Under the pieces are notes generated by a model. That model had not been told where the DNA came from. It worked only from the letters and a program-made list of their open reading frames with translations, and ran no database searches. From SIAQ01 sp963767835 (GTDB taxonomy: Bacteria; Planctomycetota; Planctomycetia; Gemmatales; Gemmataceae), in assembly GCA_963767835.1 (NCBI GenBank), contig CAVYFY010000019.1, forward strand, positions 62,001 to 126,000: DNA of 64,000 bases, written 5' to 3'. Shown here one piece after another: positions 18,412 through 26,449 of the stretch (within the stretch, counting starts at the first letter, position 1; every line of letters starts with the position of its first letter). Both the position numbers and the translations under genes were made by a program.

Positions 18412-19029
18412 ATGAAAGACAATGATAAAAACAGGCCGAACAACGAAAAGTTAAAAGAATTGATCCTCTATCTCGCTGATAGGTCGGTAAAAGATTGCCG
18501 ATTTGGGGCGACAAAGCTCAATAAGCTCCTCTTCTATTCCGACTTCATTGCGTACCTTCAGTTTGGCAAGGCGATTACCAACCAGCGGTATCAGAAACTC
18601 CAAAACGGCCCGGCCCCCCGTGCTTTGGTTCCCATCACGGAGAAAATGGAAGAACGAGGAGAGATTGCGTATAGAACAGCCAACTACTTTGGGAAACAGC
18701 AAAAGCGTCTCGTTCCTTTGCGAGACCCTGATTTGTCTTCATTTTCCGACGAGGAAATTGAATTAGTTAATCAAATCGTCGCCGAATTTTGGGACAAAAA
18801 TGCGGCTGAAATTAGTGGCGCTTCTCACGGATTCATAGGGTGGCAGCCGGCGGAGTTGCAGGAGGATATTCCATACGAAGTTGCATTTGTCCGCGCCGTT
18901 CCGGCAGGTCGGAAGATGGAGAAATACGGCGCTGACCTGGAGTCGCTGGCGAACGAGTTGCTTGAGCGCGAGGAGCTAAAAAGTGCACAAGATGATAAGA
19001 GGCACGCGATTCCAAAAAGAACTGGCTAA
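18412..19029 (+). CDS. Panacea-domain (DUF4065/SocA-like) antitoxin
   Basis: 205 residues with AAGGGAG before the ATG. The Panacea pattern is clear: GATKLNKLLFYSDFIAYLQF, AITNQRYQKLQNGPAPRALV, then a charged segment and an SHGFIGWQ motif. Panacea proteins are antitoxins that neutralise many unrelated toxins encoded next to them. The gene overlaps the next one by about 47 bases. Codons are AT-richer than in neighbours (runs such as GATAAAAACAG), suggesting recent transfer. A C-terminal helical tail (EKYGADLESLANELLEREEL) could contact the toxin. Confidence 0.85.
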   Translation: MKDNDKNRPNNEKLKELILYLADRSVKDCRFGATKLNKLLFYSDFIAYLQFGKAITNQRYQKLQNGPAPRALVPITEKMEERGEIAYRTANYFGKQQKRLVPLRDPDLSSFSDEEIELVNQIVAEFWDKNAAEISGASHGFIGWQPAELQEDIPYEVAFVRAVPAGRKMEKYGADLESLANELLEREELKSAQDDKRHAIPKRTG

Positions 19030-19255
19030 AATGGTTGAGGATTACGAACAGGTAGCGAGCTTTGTAGCAGGAGTCGAATGGGGCTTGCGTCATGACCCGA
19101 CGATAGGTAAGCAATTGCCCGCGAGTAATGTTTGGTGCATATCCACGAACCCAACTCCTCAGCTTCCTCATGCCACCGTGTATTACACCTTTGGTAAGAC
19201 TGTCGTGGTCCTTGTCTCCATTGTTATCATTGATAGAAACGGTGACTATCCTTAA
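18983..19255 (+). CDS. Putative toxin of the Panacea pair, RelE/ParE-like size and pattern
   Basis: 90 residues from GTG 18983 (or 87 from ATG 18992); the start lies within the Panacea gene, so translation is coupled. Pattern: FQKELAKMVEDYEQVASFVA, GVEWGLRHDPTIGKQL, then strands VWCISTN, ATVYYTFG and TVVVLVSIVI. The order of helices, a GVEWxL turn and a final beta hairpin is like RelE/ParE-fold toxins, but catalytic residues are not obvious. The function is inferred from position. The 3' end overlaps the convergent zinc-ribbon gene by 29 bases. Confidence 0.6.
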   Translation: MHKMIRGTRFQKELAKMVEDYEQVASFVAGVEWGLRHDPTIGKQLPASNVWCISTNPTPQLPHATVYYTFGKTVVVLVSIVIIDRNGDYP

Positions 19256-19715
19256 GACGGCTTGATCGGTAGGGAGCGTGGGCCGCAGTCTTGATTTCCG
19301 CCGGCGTCATCGTCGCCCGGCCGATAATCAGGCCGATGATGAGCACCAAGATCAGAAGCAACACGACCACGCCGACGGAAATGATCAACATGCCGAGCGG
19401 CACGAACACGCCGACCCGCTGTGGCAGCGGCGCGGATGGGGGCGGCGCGACGGTTTCGATCGGCGCCGGCTCTCCGGGCGCGACGGCGGTTGCGCCCACG
19501 CTCCCATTGCTCGGCTCGACGCCGAAGTCGAGCTTCTCGACATCAAACGCCAGCCCGCCACCTTGCTCGCCGGCATCCTCCGGCCCGGCCTGGCCGTCCG
19601 GCACCGGCACGATGATCTCGCCCGCGCACTTCGGACAGCGCACCACCGTCCCCGCCTTGCGGCGCGAGATCCCCATCAACTGATTGCAATACGCGCAGCG
19701 AAATCGAATCGGCAT
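19227..19715 (-). CDS. Zinc-ribbon single-pass membrane protein
   Basis: 162 residues. N-terminal RFRCAYCNQLMGISRRKAGT and VVRCPKCAGEIIVPVP form a CxxC-CxxC zinc ribbon of a type very common in planctomycetes. A Pro/Ala-rich linker (about 60-105) follows, then one strongly hydrophobic segment (LIISVGVVVLLLILVLIIGL). A short cytoplasmic or external tail ends the protein. Function unknown. Its stop lies inside the 3' end of the convergent toxin gene. Confidence 0.7.
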   Translation of the reverse strand: MPIRFRCAYCNQLMGISRRKAGTVVRCPKCAGEIIVPVPDGQAGPEDAGEQGGGLAFDVEKLDFGVEPSNGSVGATAVAPGEPAPIETVAPPPSAPLPQRVGVFVPLGMLIISVGVVVLLLILVLIIGLIIGRATMTPAEIKTAAHAPYRSSRLKDSHRFYQ

Positions 19716-19874
19716 GATAATCCCCGCACGCTATTTTCCCGCCCGGCGCGGTTTCTGGCAACATCTACTTGCAAGATGATGCCATATCGTGGAAAATCAT
19801 ACCAGCGAATCTTTTTCATCGCGCAGCGCAACTCGGGGAAGATGCTACGTCTTGTCTGCAAGGCAGAGGTTCCC

Positions 19875-22343
19875 ATGACGCCAAAAACGACCCCCCTCAA
19901 TCCCACCCCCGCTTCACCTGTGGGGCGATGGGTGAAATTCCTGTGCGCGTTGCTCCTTTTGGCGATGCCGCTCGACGTCTCGGCCCAGCCGCGCCGCGAT
20001 GCCATTGTCATTTTCAAGGACGGTTTCGCCATCAAGGGAAATGTGAACGAGAAGGTGCGCGACTACGTCTGGGACAAGGACAGCGGACGCTCGTTCCCCA
20101 TCTTCTCCGGCGAATTCTTCATCGACGATCACGTGCGCAATATCCAGTTCAGCCCGCATCAGGTCACCAAGGTCTACCAGCCCAAGGATGGCGAAGTGAA
20201 GGCGCCGGTGACCGTCCTGCGCTACAAGGGCTACGTTCTAGGGCTGCCGATTCTTAAGGAATTTCGGGTCGAGAAATTTGAAAAATGGGGCGAGGACGGT
20301 AAGCGCACGGTCAAGGTTATCAATAGCGCCAATAACAGGCCCATCTACATGAAGCAGAAAGTCGCCCTGCTGACGCCGCACCACTTGATGGCCATTACGG
20401 ACACCTACGATTGGACCCAGATGTATTTTACCGACGAATTCGGCCCCGAGTTGACGCGGAAGATTCTGCTGCAAATCTTCACGGAACGCAAAGACCTCAA
20501 GGAGCTAAAGGAATCGGAAAGATTTCTGGAAATCGCCAACTTTATGCAACAGGCGGGCTGGTCCAAAGAAGCTGAGCGCGAGCTCAAGGCCATCATCGCG
20601 AACTACCCCAAAGAGAAGGTAACAGCCGAGAAGATGCTCGACACGCTGATGAAGGAGAAGGCCAACCTTTACGTGGAGAATATCGAGCGCGCGGCTAACG
20701 CGGGCCAGCACACGATCGCCAGCGAACGGCTCATCGCCTATGAACGCGGCGAATATCTGAAGCTCGTCGGGCCGAAACTGGCGATCATGGCGGCTGACCT
20801 GAAGGCCAAATATGCCAAGGCCAAGACCGACATCGAGCAGGCGAAGAGGTACCTCAAGGAGATGCCGGCGCTGACGAACAACGAGTCCGCGTGGGCCAAG
20901 GCGACCGGATTCATCGTCGCTGAACTGAACCCGGATACCGTGGATCGGCTCGACACGTTCCTCTTGTTCGCTATGCAGCACGAGATGAACCGCAAGCAGA
21001 AGAAGAAGCCGGTGCAGACCGCCGAAGAAGTGCTGGCATTGGCGGTGTCGGGCTGGCTGCAGGGCAAGCAAGCCGCGGAGCCGGACGTGAAGATGGCGCT
21101 CAAGCTGGCCAAGGGGCGCGAATTCTTGATCGAGTATCTGACGACGGACAATTCGCTCAAGCGCACCAATTTGCTGAGCGGGTTTTCGCGCGACAACGAT
21201 TTACCGGCCGACGTGATGGGGCGACTCATCCGCATGATTCCGCCGGTGGCGCCGCACGACGCCAAGGCCCTTGGCACGGCCGTGCAAACCATCCAGATCG
21301 ACGTTGGCGCCGGCGGATCGTACCATCTGCAACTGCCGCCCGATTATCACCATCAGCGGGCATATCCGGTGCTTTTTCTGCTGGCTTCGAGCCGCGACAC
21401 CGCCGACGAGACGCTGCAGCGCTTTGGCGAGGAGGCGGCCAAGTACGGCTTCATTCTCGCCGCCCCGGTGTTGACGGGCAAGAAAGGCCAAGCGTTTTCC
21501 AGCGGCAAACAGCAGCAACTCGTGCTCGACGCCTTGAGCGATCTGCGCCGCCGCTTCCAGATCGACTCGGATCGTGTCTTCCTGTTCGGCTGGGAAGACG
21601 GCGGCGGCCTGGCATTCGACGTCGGTTTGGGCCATCCCGATCTCTTCGCCGGCGTCGCACCCATGAACGGCGTTTTCACTCCGTTCACCAAGAGATACTA
21701 TTGGCCCAACGCCCAGTATCTGCCGTTCTACATCATCGACGGCGAACGCAATGGCGGCAACGCCAGGTTGATGCGCGACCTCATGAAAGACTGGACGAGG
21801 GTTCCCTACAACGCCATCTATGTCGAATATAAGGGGCGCGGCTCGGAATGGTACGGCCTGGAAGTCCCGAAGGTGCTCGACTGGATGAGCCGCAAGAAGC
21901 GCTACAGCCCGCTCAAGGAAATGGGCCGATCCAACTCCGGAAACACGCTCGGGGAAGAATTTCACTCGACGCGCAACACCGATAATCGCTTCTACTGGTT
22001 AAGCTGCGAATCGATCGTGCCGCGCTGCCAGGCGGATCACACCGAGCCGAAGCCCGCGACCTTCCGCCCCGCGACGTTTCAGGCATTCCTGTCGAAGGGG
22101 AACAAAACGGAAAAGGGGGACGCCAAGATCTGGAATCAGGCGGACATTCGCGTCACCGGCGCCAGAAAGCTCACCTTCTGGATCACGCCCGGCATGATGG
22201 ATCTTTCCAAGCCCGTGACCATCCGCCTCAACGGTGAAACCGGCCGGCAGCGCATGATCTCGCCCAGCCTGGAGACAATGCTGGAGGAAATCTACCGAAC
22301 CGGAGACCGTCATCGCCTCTTCGTGGCGAAGATCGATTTGTGA
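19875..22343 (+). CDS. Large secreted protein with degenerate alpha/beta-hydrolase domain
   Basis: 822 residues from ATG 19875; earlier in-frame codons lack a signal peptide. Signal sequence (VKFLCALLLLAMPLDVSA), an N-terminal beta-rich part starting DAIVIFKDGFAIKGNV, a long charged helical middle (about 170-420), then an esterase-D-like domain: YHLQLPPDYH, YPVLFLLAS, DALSDLRRRFQIDSDRVFLF. The expected nucleophile elbow G-x-S-x-G is GWEDGG, so Ser is replaced by Glu, and no clear catalytic His follows (GRGSEWYGLEV). The hydrolase fold may act in binding rather than catalysis. It ends 21 bases before the convergent HEAT gene. Function unknown. Confidence 0.65.
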   Translation: MTPKTTPLNPTPASPVGRWVKFLCALLLLAMPLDVSAQPRRDAIVIFKDGFAIKGNVNEKVRDYVWDKDSGRSFPIFSGEFFIDDHVRNIQFSPHQVTKVYQPKDGEVKAPVTVLRYKGYVLGLPILKEFRVEKFEKWGEDGKRTVKVINSANNRPIYMKQKVALLTPHHLMAITDTYDWTQMYFTDEFGPELTRKILLQIFTERKDLKELKESERFLEIANFMQQAGWSKEAERELKAIIANYPKEKVTAEKMLDTLMKEKANLYVENIERAANAGQHTIASERLIAYERGEYLKLVGPKLAIMAADLKAKYAKAKTDIEQAKRYLKEMPALTNNESAWAKATGFIVAELNPDTVDRLDTFLLFAMQHEMNRKQKKKPVQTAEEVLALAVSGWLQGKQAAEPDVKMALKLAKGREFLIEYLTTDNSLKRTNLLSGFSRDNDLPADVMGRLIRMIPPVAPHDAKALGTAVQTIQIDVGAGGSYHLQLPPDYHHQRAYPVLFLLASSRDTADETLQRFGEEAAKYGFILAAPVLTGKKGQAFSSGKQQQLVLDALSDLRRRFQIDSDRVFLFGWEDGGGLAFDVGLGHPDLFAGVAPMNGVFTPFTKRYYWPNAQYLPFYIIDGERNGGNARLMRDLMKDWTRVPYNAIYVEYKGRGSEWYGLEVPKVLDWMSRKKRYSPLKEMGRSNSGNTLGEEFHSTRNTDNRFYWLSCESIVPRCQADHTEPKPATFRPATFQAFLSKGNKTEKGDAKIWNQADIRVTGARKLTFWITPGMMDLSKPVTIRLNGETGRQRMISPSLETMLEEIYRTGDRHRLFVAKIDL

Positions 22344-22364
22344 CGAATGTAAGTCGAATACCAA

Positions 22365-24231
22365 CTACCGCGGCGGCGCGATGCTGAGGATCGCCTCGCT
22401 GGCACTGAGCCGAACTTCGCTGTCCTCATCGCGCATGGCGGTCTTCAAAGCGTTGATGGCGGCGCGATAATTCTCTTCGGTGCCGGGGCGCGCCGAGTTG
22501 ACCGAGCGTCAGACAGGCTTCCCGGCGGATGCGGGCCTCGTCCGCCGCGACCGCAATGATCAGTTCCGGAAAGGCCTCGTTGACCGCCCACTCATTGGCG
22601 GCGCTGCGGCTAATCGCCACCAGCGCCTTCATGGACAGAATGCGATTTTCGGCATCCATCGTCGAATCGGCGATGGCGGGGCGGAGGAAAGCGACTGCCT
22701 TGGCGGCCGATGGGCTTGGGGCCATGGCTTCGATGGTGATCGCCGCCGCGGCGCTCAGATCCGCATCGCGCTGGTGCGGATCGATGAGCATGCGTCCCAG
22801 GGCGACGACGATCTCGCCGTCGAGGTATTCCGGCGAGATATAGCGGAACGTGCGGGCGGCGGTCCAGCGCACGTAGCGATCCGGATCGCTTAGCGCGGGG
22901 GTAACCGCGTGTACGAATTGCCGAATGCTCTCCGCAGTGACGGCTTTCTCCTGCTTCTTGGCTTTTAGCGTCGCCTCCACGTCCTCCGCCACGCGCTCCA
23001 GCAATGACATCACGCCTCGCTTGAGACGCACATCGTCGGTCTGTTTCAAGACCGCCGGAATGACGACCCATTGCCCGGCCAGCAGCGGCTCGATCGGGTC
23101 CGGCGCGTTGAATTCCTTGAGCAGTTCGCTGCGCGGCAGGATGTCCTTGTGTTTATCCTGGAGTTCCTTGCAAAGGCGGTAGCGCGAACTGACGATCTGG
23201 CTGATCGTCTCGAGCGCCGTCAGCCTGATTTTCGGGCTCGGGTCCTTCTCCAGAGCCGCGATAACGCGCGGCAAGGCCTCCCGGTAGGACTTCAGCAATT
23301 CCTGCACACCTGGGTCGAGCACGGACCTGTTGAGATTTTTGTCGAATTCGATTTGGACAATCGGCTTCTCCAGCACATCGCCGAACTTCGAGGTCCAGCG
23401 GTAATCCGTGAAGATCATTGCGGATGTCAGGATCGTCTGCAGGCAGTAAGCGCGCACGTACTCATCGTCGTCCGCACGGCGCAGCACGCGGTCGGCTTCG
23501 ACGACCGTCTGGTTGATGGTCGCCATTTCCTCCTCGCGCGGCAAGAACGCGGCGTTCTTGACCAGGTCGATCAGGGCATAAGCAGCCAGGCGGCGCGGCC
23601 CGAGTTCGTCCTCTTTCAGGACCGAACGCAGCGCAGGCATGGCAGCCCCGGGCAGCGGTGTGATCTTGCCCAGTGCGTGCAATGCCGCCTGCCGGACCCG
23701 CACGTCGCGGCTGTGAACGAGCCCCTTTGCCGTTTTTGTCCCCACCAGCATCTCGCTGAACCGCGCCGCGAATTTCACGGCGCGCTGCTGAGGCTCTTCC
23801 GTCTCGGCGAGCTCGGCGACCATGATGCAGGCGGCGATCTGCCGATCCTCGTTGCCCATCGCGCTGCCGCGAATGCGCTGGGCCAGCCGATCTCCCATGG
23901 CGCCGCGTATTTTCAACAGTTCCCTCTTGTGCACGACCTGCGCGATTTGCGGCGCATTCTGTTCCTTCTTCTTCTCCAGCTCCTTCTGAAGACTATCGAG
24001 CTCTCGCAGCGACTCGCGCGGCCATTCACTGAGGAAGTAGCCGCGGCGCAGATCGGACAGCAGCTTCAAGGAATCGGTGTCCTTGGCGACTTGTTCCAAA
24101 GTCCCTTCCTTGAGGGTCCGTTTCAAAATTTCGACGGCGTCCTCGGCTCGCAACGCGGGAGCCAGGATGGCGGCGGCACCGAGGCCAAAAAAAAGCCACA
24201 CGCACTTGCACATGGAAAATGATCGGCCCAT
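22365..24231 (-). pseudogene. Secreted HEAT-repeat protein, one frameshift near the C-terminus
   Basis: Start ATG 24231 with a GGACGATCTC site; signal segment CVWLFFGLGAAAILAPALRA. HEAT-like units recur: SRDVRVRQAALHALGKI, LGPRRLAAYALIDLVKN, SPKIRLTALETISQIV, DRYVRWTAARTFRYIS and EARIRREACLTLGQLG. The frame stops being conserved at about 22490; a different frame gives PGTEENYRAAINALKTAMRD and SEVRLSASEAILSIAPPR to TAG 22365-22367. Restoring GC in the GGCGCGCC tract joins them (LGQLGARPGTEEN). About 620 residues. HEAT proteins are scaffolds; no ligand is apparent. Confidence 0.7.
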
Positions 24232-24483
24232 GAGATCGTCCTTGGTTTGCGCAGGGGACGGCGGGACGCATTCGCCATTGTATCGCGCAAGCGTGCCAGT
24301 TTTTGGCATCTTGCGGATCACAACGGCGCTGTGTTGCAATGTCGAGCGCGAATGCTAAACTATAGGCACGTGGCCTGGACCGTGCCCTGGGGCCAACGCG
24401 CGTGGAGATTATCCTCCTTCCCAAAATATCGGTCTGGGGAGAGAGCGGGATTCAGCGATTTTTTGGAGTTTAGCGGAATTGGT

Positions 24484-25253
24484 ATGGCGGCGGAAATTCC
24501 AGAATGTGCCTTTAAGGAAACGACGCTGCAGGTTTACTTGCTGGGCAGCATCGCGCTGGAGCCGTTGATGCGTCTGCAGCGCCGGCTGCATTATGAGGTG
24601 AGCGGGGATCCTCGGCAAGCGGCGCTGATTGTATGCGAGCATCCGCCGACGATCACGGTGGGCCGGCGCGGCAGCCGCTGCCATATCCATCTGGAACCCG
24701 AGGACTTGCACTGCGCGGCTGGCCCATTCGCTGGGTCAATCGCGGCGGGGGCTGCATCTTGCACGTGCCCGGCCAGCTGGCGATTTACCCCGTCCTGCCG
24801 CTGGATCGGCTCCCCGGCGAAATTGCCGCTTACCCGCGCCAACTCGGCGAAATCATTCGCGATTTGCTGGGCGACTTCAGCGTCCACGCCGGCGTGCGCG
24901 TCGATGAGCACGGCGTCTGGGTTGAGACGCGTTTACTGGCCGCCGTCGGGGTTTCGGTGCGCGACTGGGTGAGCGGCCACGGCGCTTTCATCAATGTTCA
25001 GCCCGCCCTGGATTTATTCCGACACGTCACCACGGTCGCCGAGACGCCGCAGCCGATGACCTCACTGGAGCGGGAACGGCGTGGTCCCGTGCGCCCATCG
25101 CTGGTGCGCGAGCGGCTCGTCGAGCATTTCCGCGCCCGCTTCGGCTTTGAGCGCGTCGCCCTGTTCTCAGATCACCCGGCGTTGCAAGGGGCTGGTCAGC
25201 GCGTGGGTGCCGCACCGCTGCCGATTCGCGTTGCCGAGCCGAAAGGGGCGTGA
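24484..25253 (+). pseudogene. lipB: LipB-like octanoyltransferase, one frameshift, catalytic pair not seen
   Basis: Start ATG 24484. The N-terminal part has VCEHPPTITVGRRGSRCHI (LipB HPPxxTxGR motif); after a switch at about 24712 (CACTGCGCGG) it continues RGWPIRWVNRGGGCILHVPG, QLAIYPVLPLDRL, GVWVETRLLAAVGVSV, VSGHGAFINVQPALD and TSLERERRGPV. LipB moves octanoate from acyl carrier protein to target proteins. The acyl-enzyme Lys (KIAxxG in LipB) is Leu here (RLLAAVG), and the Cys of the PCG motif is absent (TTVAETPQPMTSL). The frameshift is not near those sites. The stop lies 2 bases before lipA. Family placement is sure, octanoyltransfer is not. Confidence 0.75.
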
Positions 25254-25255
25254 CC

Positions 25256-26140
25256 ATGCAAACGCTCCCCTTGATCGATGCGCCTGGCGTGCCGGCGCGG
25301 CGCCTGCCCGATTGGCTCAAACGGCCGCTGCCGCTGGGCAACGAGAATTTTCTTACGCACAATCTCTTACGCGAACTGAAGCTGGAAACGGTGTGCGAGA
25401 ACGCGCGTTGCCCCAATCGCCCCGAATGCTACGCTCAGCGCACCGCCACGTTCATGATCATGGGCAACATCTGCACCAGGCCGTGCGGCTTCTGCTCGGT
25501 CCCGCGCGGCGAGCCGAGCGAGCTCGAAGCCGACGAACCGGCGCGCGTCGCGGAGGCGTCGGCCCGGCTGGGGCTCAAGCATGTCGTCATTACCTCGGTG
25601 ACGCGCGACGACCTGCCCGACGGCGGCGCCGAGCATTTCTACCGCTGCGTGGTCGCGGTTCGGCAACGCACCGGAGCCGTGATCGAAGTGCTGACCCCTG
25701 ATTTCCTGGGCGATCCGCGCGCCATCGACCGCGTCATCGAAGCCGAGCCCGAGGTCTTCAATCACAACACGGAAACGGTGCCGCGCTTCTACAAAAAAGT
25801 GCGTGGCCGGGCCGACTATCAGCGCACGCTTGAACTGTTGGCCCGCGTCAAACGGCAGGCGCCGCACATGCGCACCAAGAGCGGCTTGATGCTGGGGCTT
25901 GGCGAAACGCGTGAGGAATTGCTGGAGGTGCTTGGCGATTTGCGTGCCGCCAGGTGCGACATGCTGACGCTGGGGCAATACTTGACGCCGACGCTGAAGC
26001 ACGTGCCTGTCGCCCGTTATCTGCCGCCGGCGGAGTTCGATGAGCTGGCGGCGCTTGCGCGATCGCTTGGCTTCCGGCACGTCGCCGCCGGCCCATTCGT
26101 GCGCTCCAGCTACCACGCCGGCGAGATGATCCATGCGTGA
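25256..26140 (+). CDS. lipA: Lipoyl synthase
   Basis: 294 residues. Radical-SAM enzyme that inserts two sulphurs into octanoyl chains. The auxiliary cluster motif CENARCPNRPEC (residues about 46-57) and the SAM-cluster motif MGNICTRPCGFCSVPRG (about 69-85) are complete. HVVITSVTRDDLPDGGAEHF, FNHNTETVPRFY, TKSGLMLGLGETREE, LTLGQYLTPT and the C-terminal AAGPFVRSSYHAGE are all LipA hallmarks, including the final Ser. Start ATG 25256; it follows the lipB-like stop directly, so one operon. It overlaps the next gene by 8 bases. Confidence 0.95.
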   Translation: MQTLPLIDAPGVPARRLPDWLKRPLPLGNENFLTHNLLRELKLETVCENARCPNRPECYAQRTATFMIMGNICTRPCGFCSVPRGEPSELEADEPARVAEASARLGLKHVVITSVTRDDLPDGGAEHFYRCVVAVRQRTGAVIEVLTPDFLGDPRAIDRVIEAEPEVFNHNTETVPRFYKKVRGRADYQRTLELLARVKRQAPHMRTKSGLMLGLGETREELLEVLGDLRAARCDMLTLGQYLTPTLKHVPVARYLPPAEFDELAALARSLGFRHVAAGPFVRSSYHAGEMIHA

Positions 26141-26390
26141 GCCGATCCTTGCCCCCGATCTTGGCAGGGGGGAAGTCGTGGTAAGCGTCTGGTACGTGAA
26201 GCCGGGCGAGGCGGTTTTCGCGGGAGATCGGGTCGTCGAACTGCTGGTGGAAAGCGCGACCTTCGATGTCGCGGCGCCGGCAGCGGGAACGCTGATCGAG
26301 CAATGCGCCTTCCCGGCGGAGCGCGTGACGGCGGGGCAAGTGTTGGGTTACATTGGCGCCGCTATGGACAGAGCCATCATTTATAGCTGA
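26133..26390 (+). CDS. Orphan biotin/lipoyl-like domain lacking the modifiable Lys
   Basis: 85 residues, a single barrel-type domain: PILAPDLGRGEVVVSVWYVK, PGEAVFAGDRVVELLVES, then ATFDVAAPAAGTLIEQCAFP and VTAGQVLGYIG. This is the usual biotinyl/lipoyl fold with its two halves, but the hairpin that normally carries DKA reads ESATFDV and has no Lys. It starts inside the last codons of lipA, so it belongs to the lipB-lipA operon. It could be a non-modified binding domain or a decoy. The last ten residues (AAMDRAIIYS) run into the repeats upstream of the ATPase and may not be original. Confidence 0.65.
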   Translation: MREPILAPDLGRGEVVVSVWYVKPGEAVFAGDRVVELLVESATFDVAAPAAGTLIEQCAFPAERVTAGQVLGYIGAAMDRAIIYS

Positions 26391-26443
26391 TTATAGCCTG
26401 TTTGAGCTATAAACGTGTATAAATGGATATAAATGAGTATAAT
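26381..26443 (+). promoter_or_regulatory. Helically phased TATA-type repeats upstream of the AAA ATPase
   Basis: TATAAA, TATAAA, TATAAA and TATAAT start at 26408, 26418, 26428 and 26438: four copies exactly 10 bp apart. Two further TTATAGC copies start at 26381 and 26391, also 10 bp apart, and the second forms a perfect 7-bp inverted repeat with GCTATAA (26406-26412). The last TATAAT lies 6 bases before the chosen ATG, as for a leaderless message. It may be an operator array, a bent region or a promoter; the sequence alone cannot decide. Confidence 0.6.
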
Positions 26444-26449
26444 GGTGGA

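Noticed and set aside
19278..19874. Upstream extension of the 822-residue secreted protein
   Set aside because: It overlaps the zinc-ribbon gene on the other strand and would bury the signal peptide; ATG 19875 fits better.
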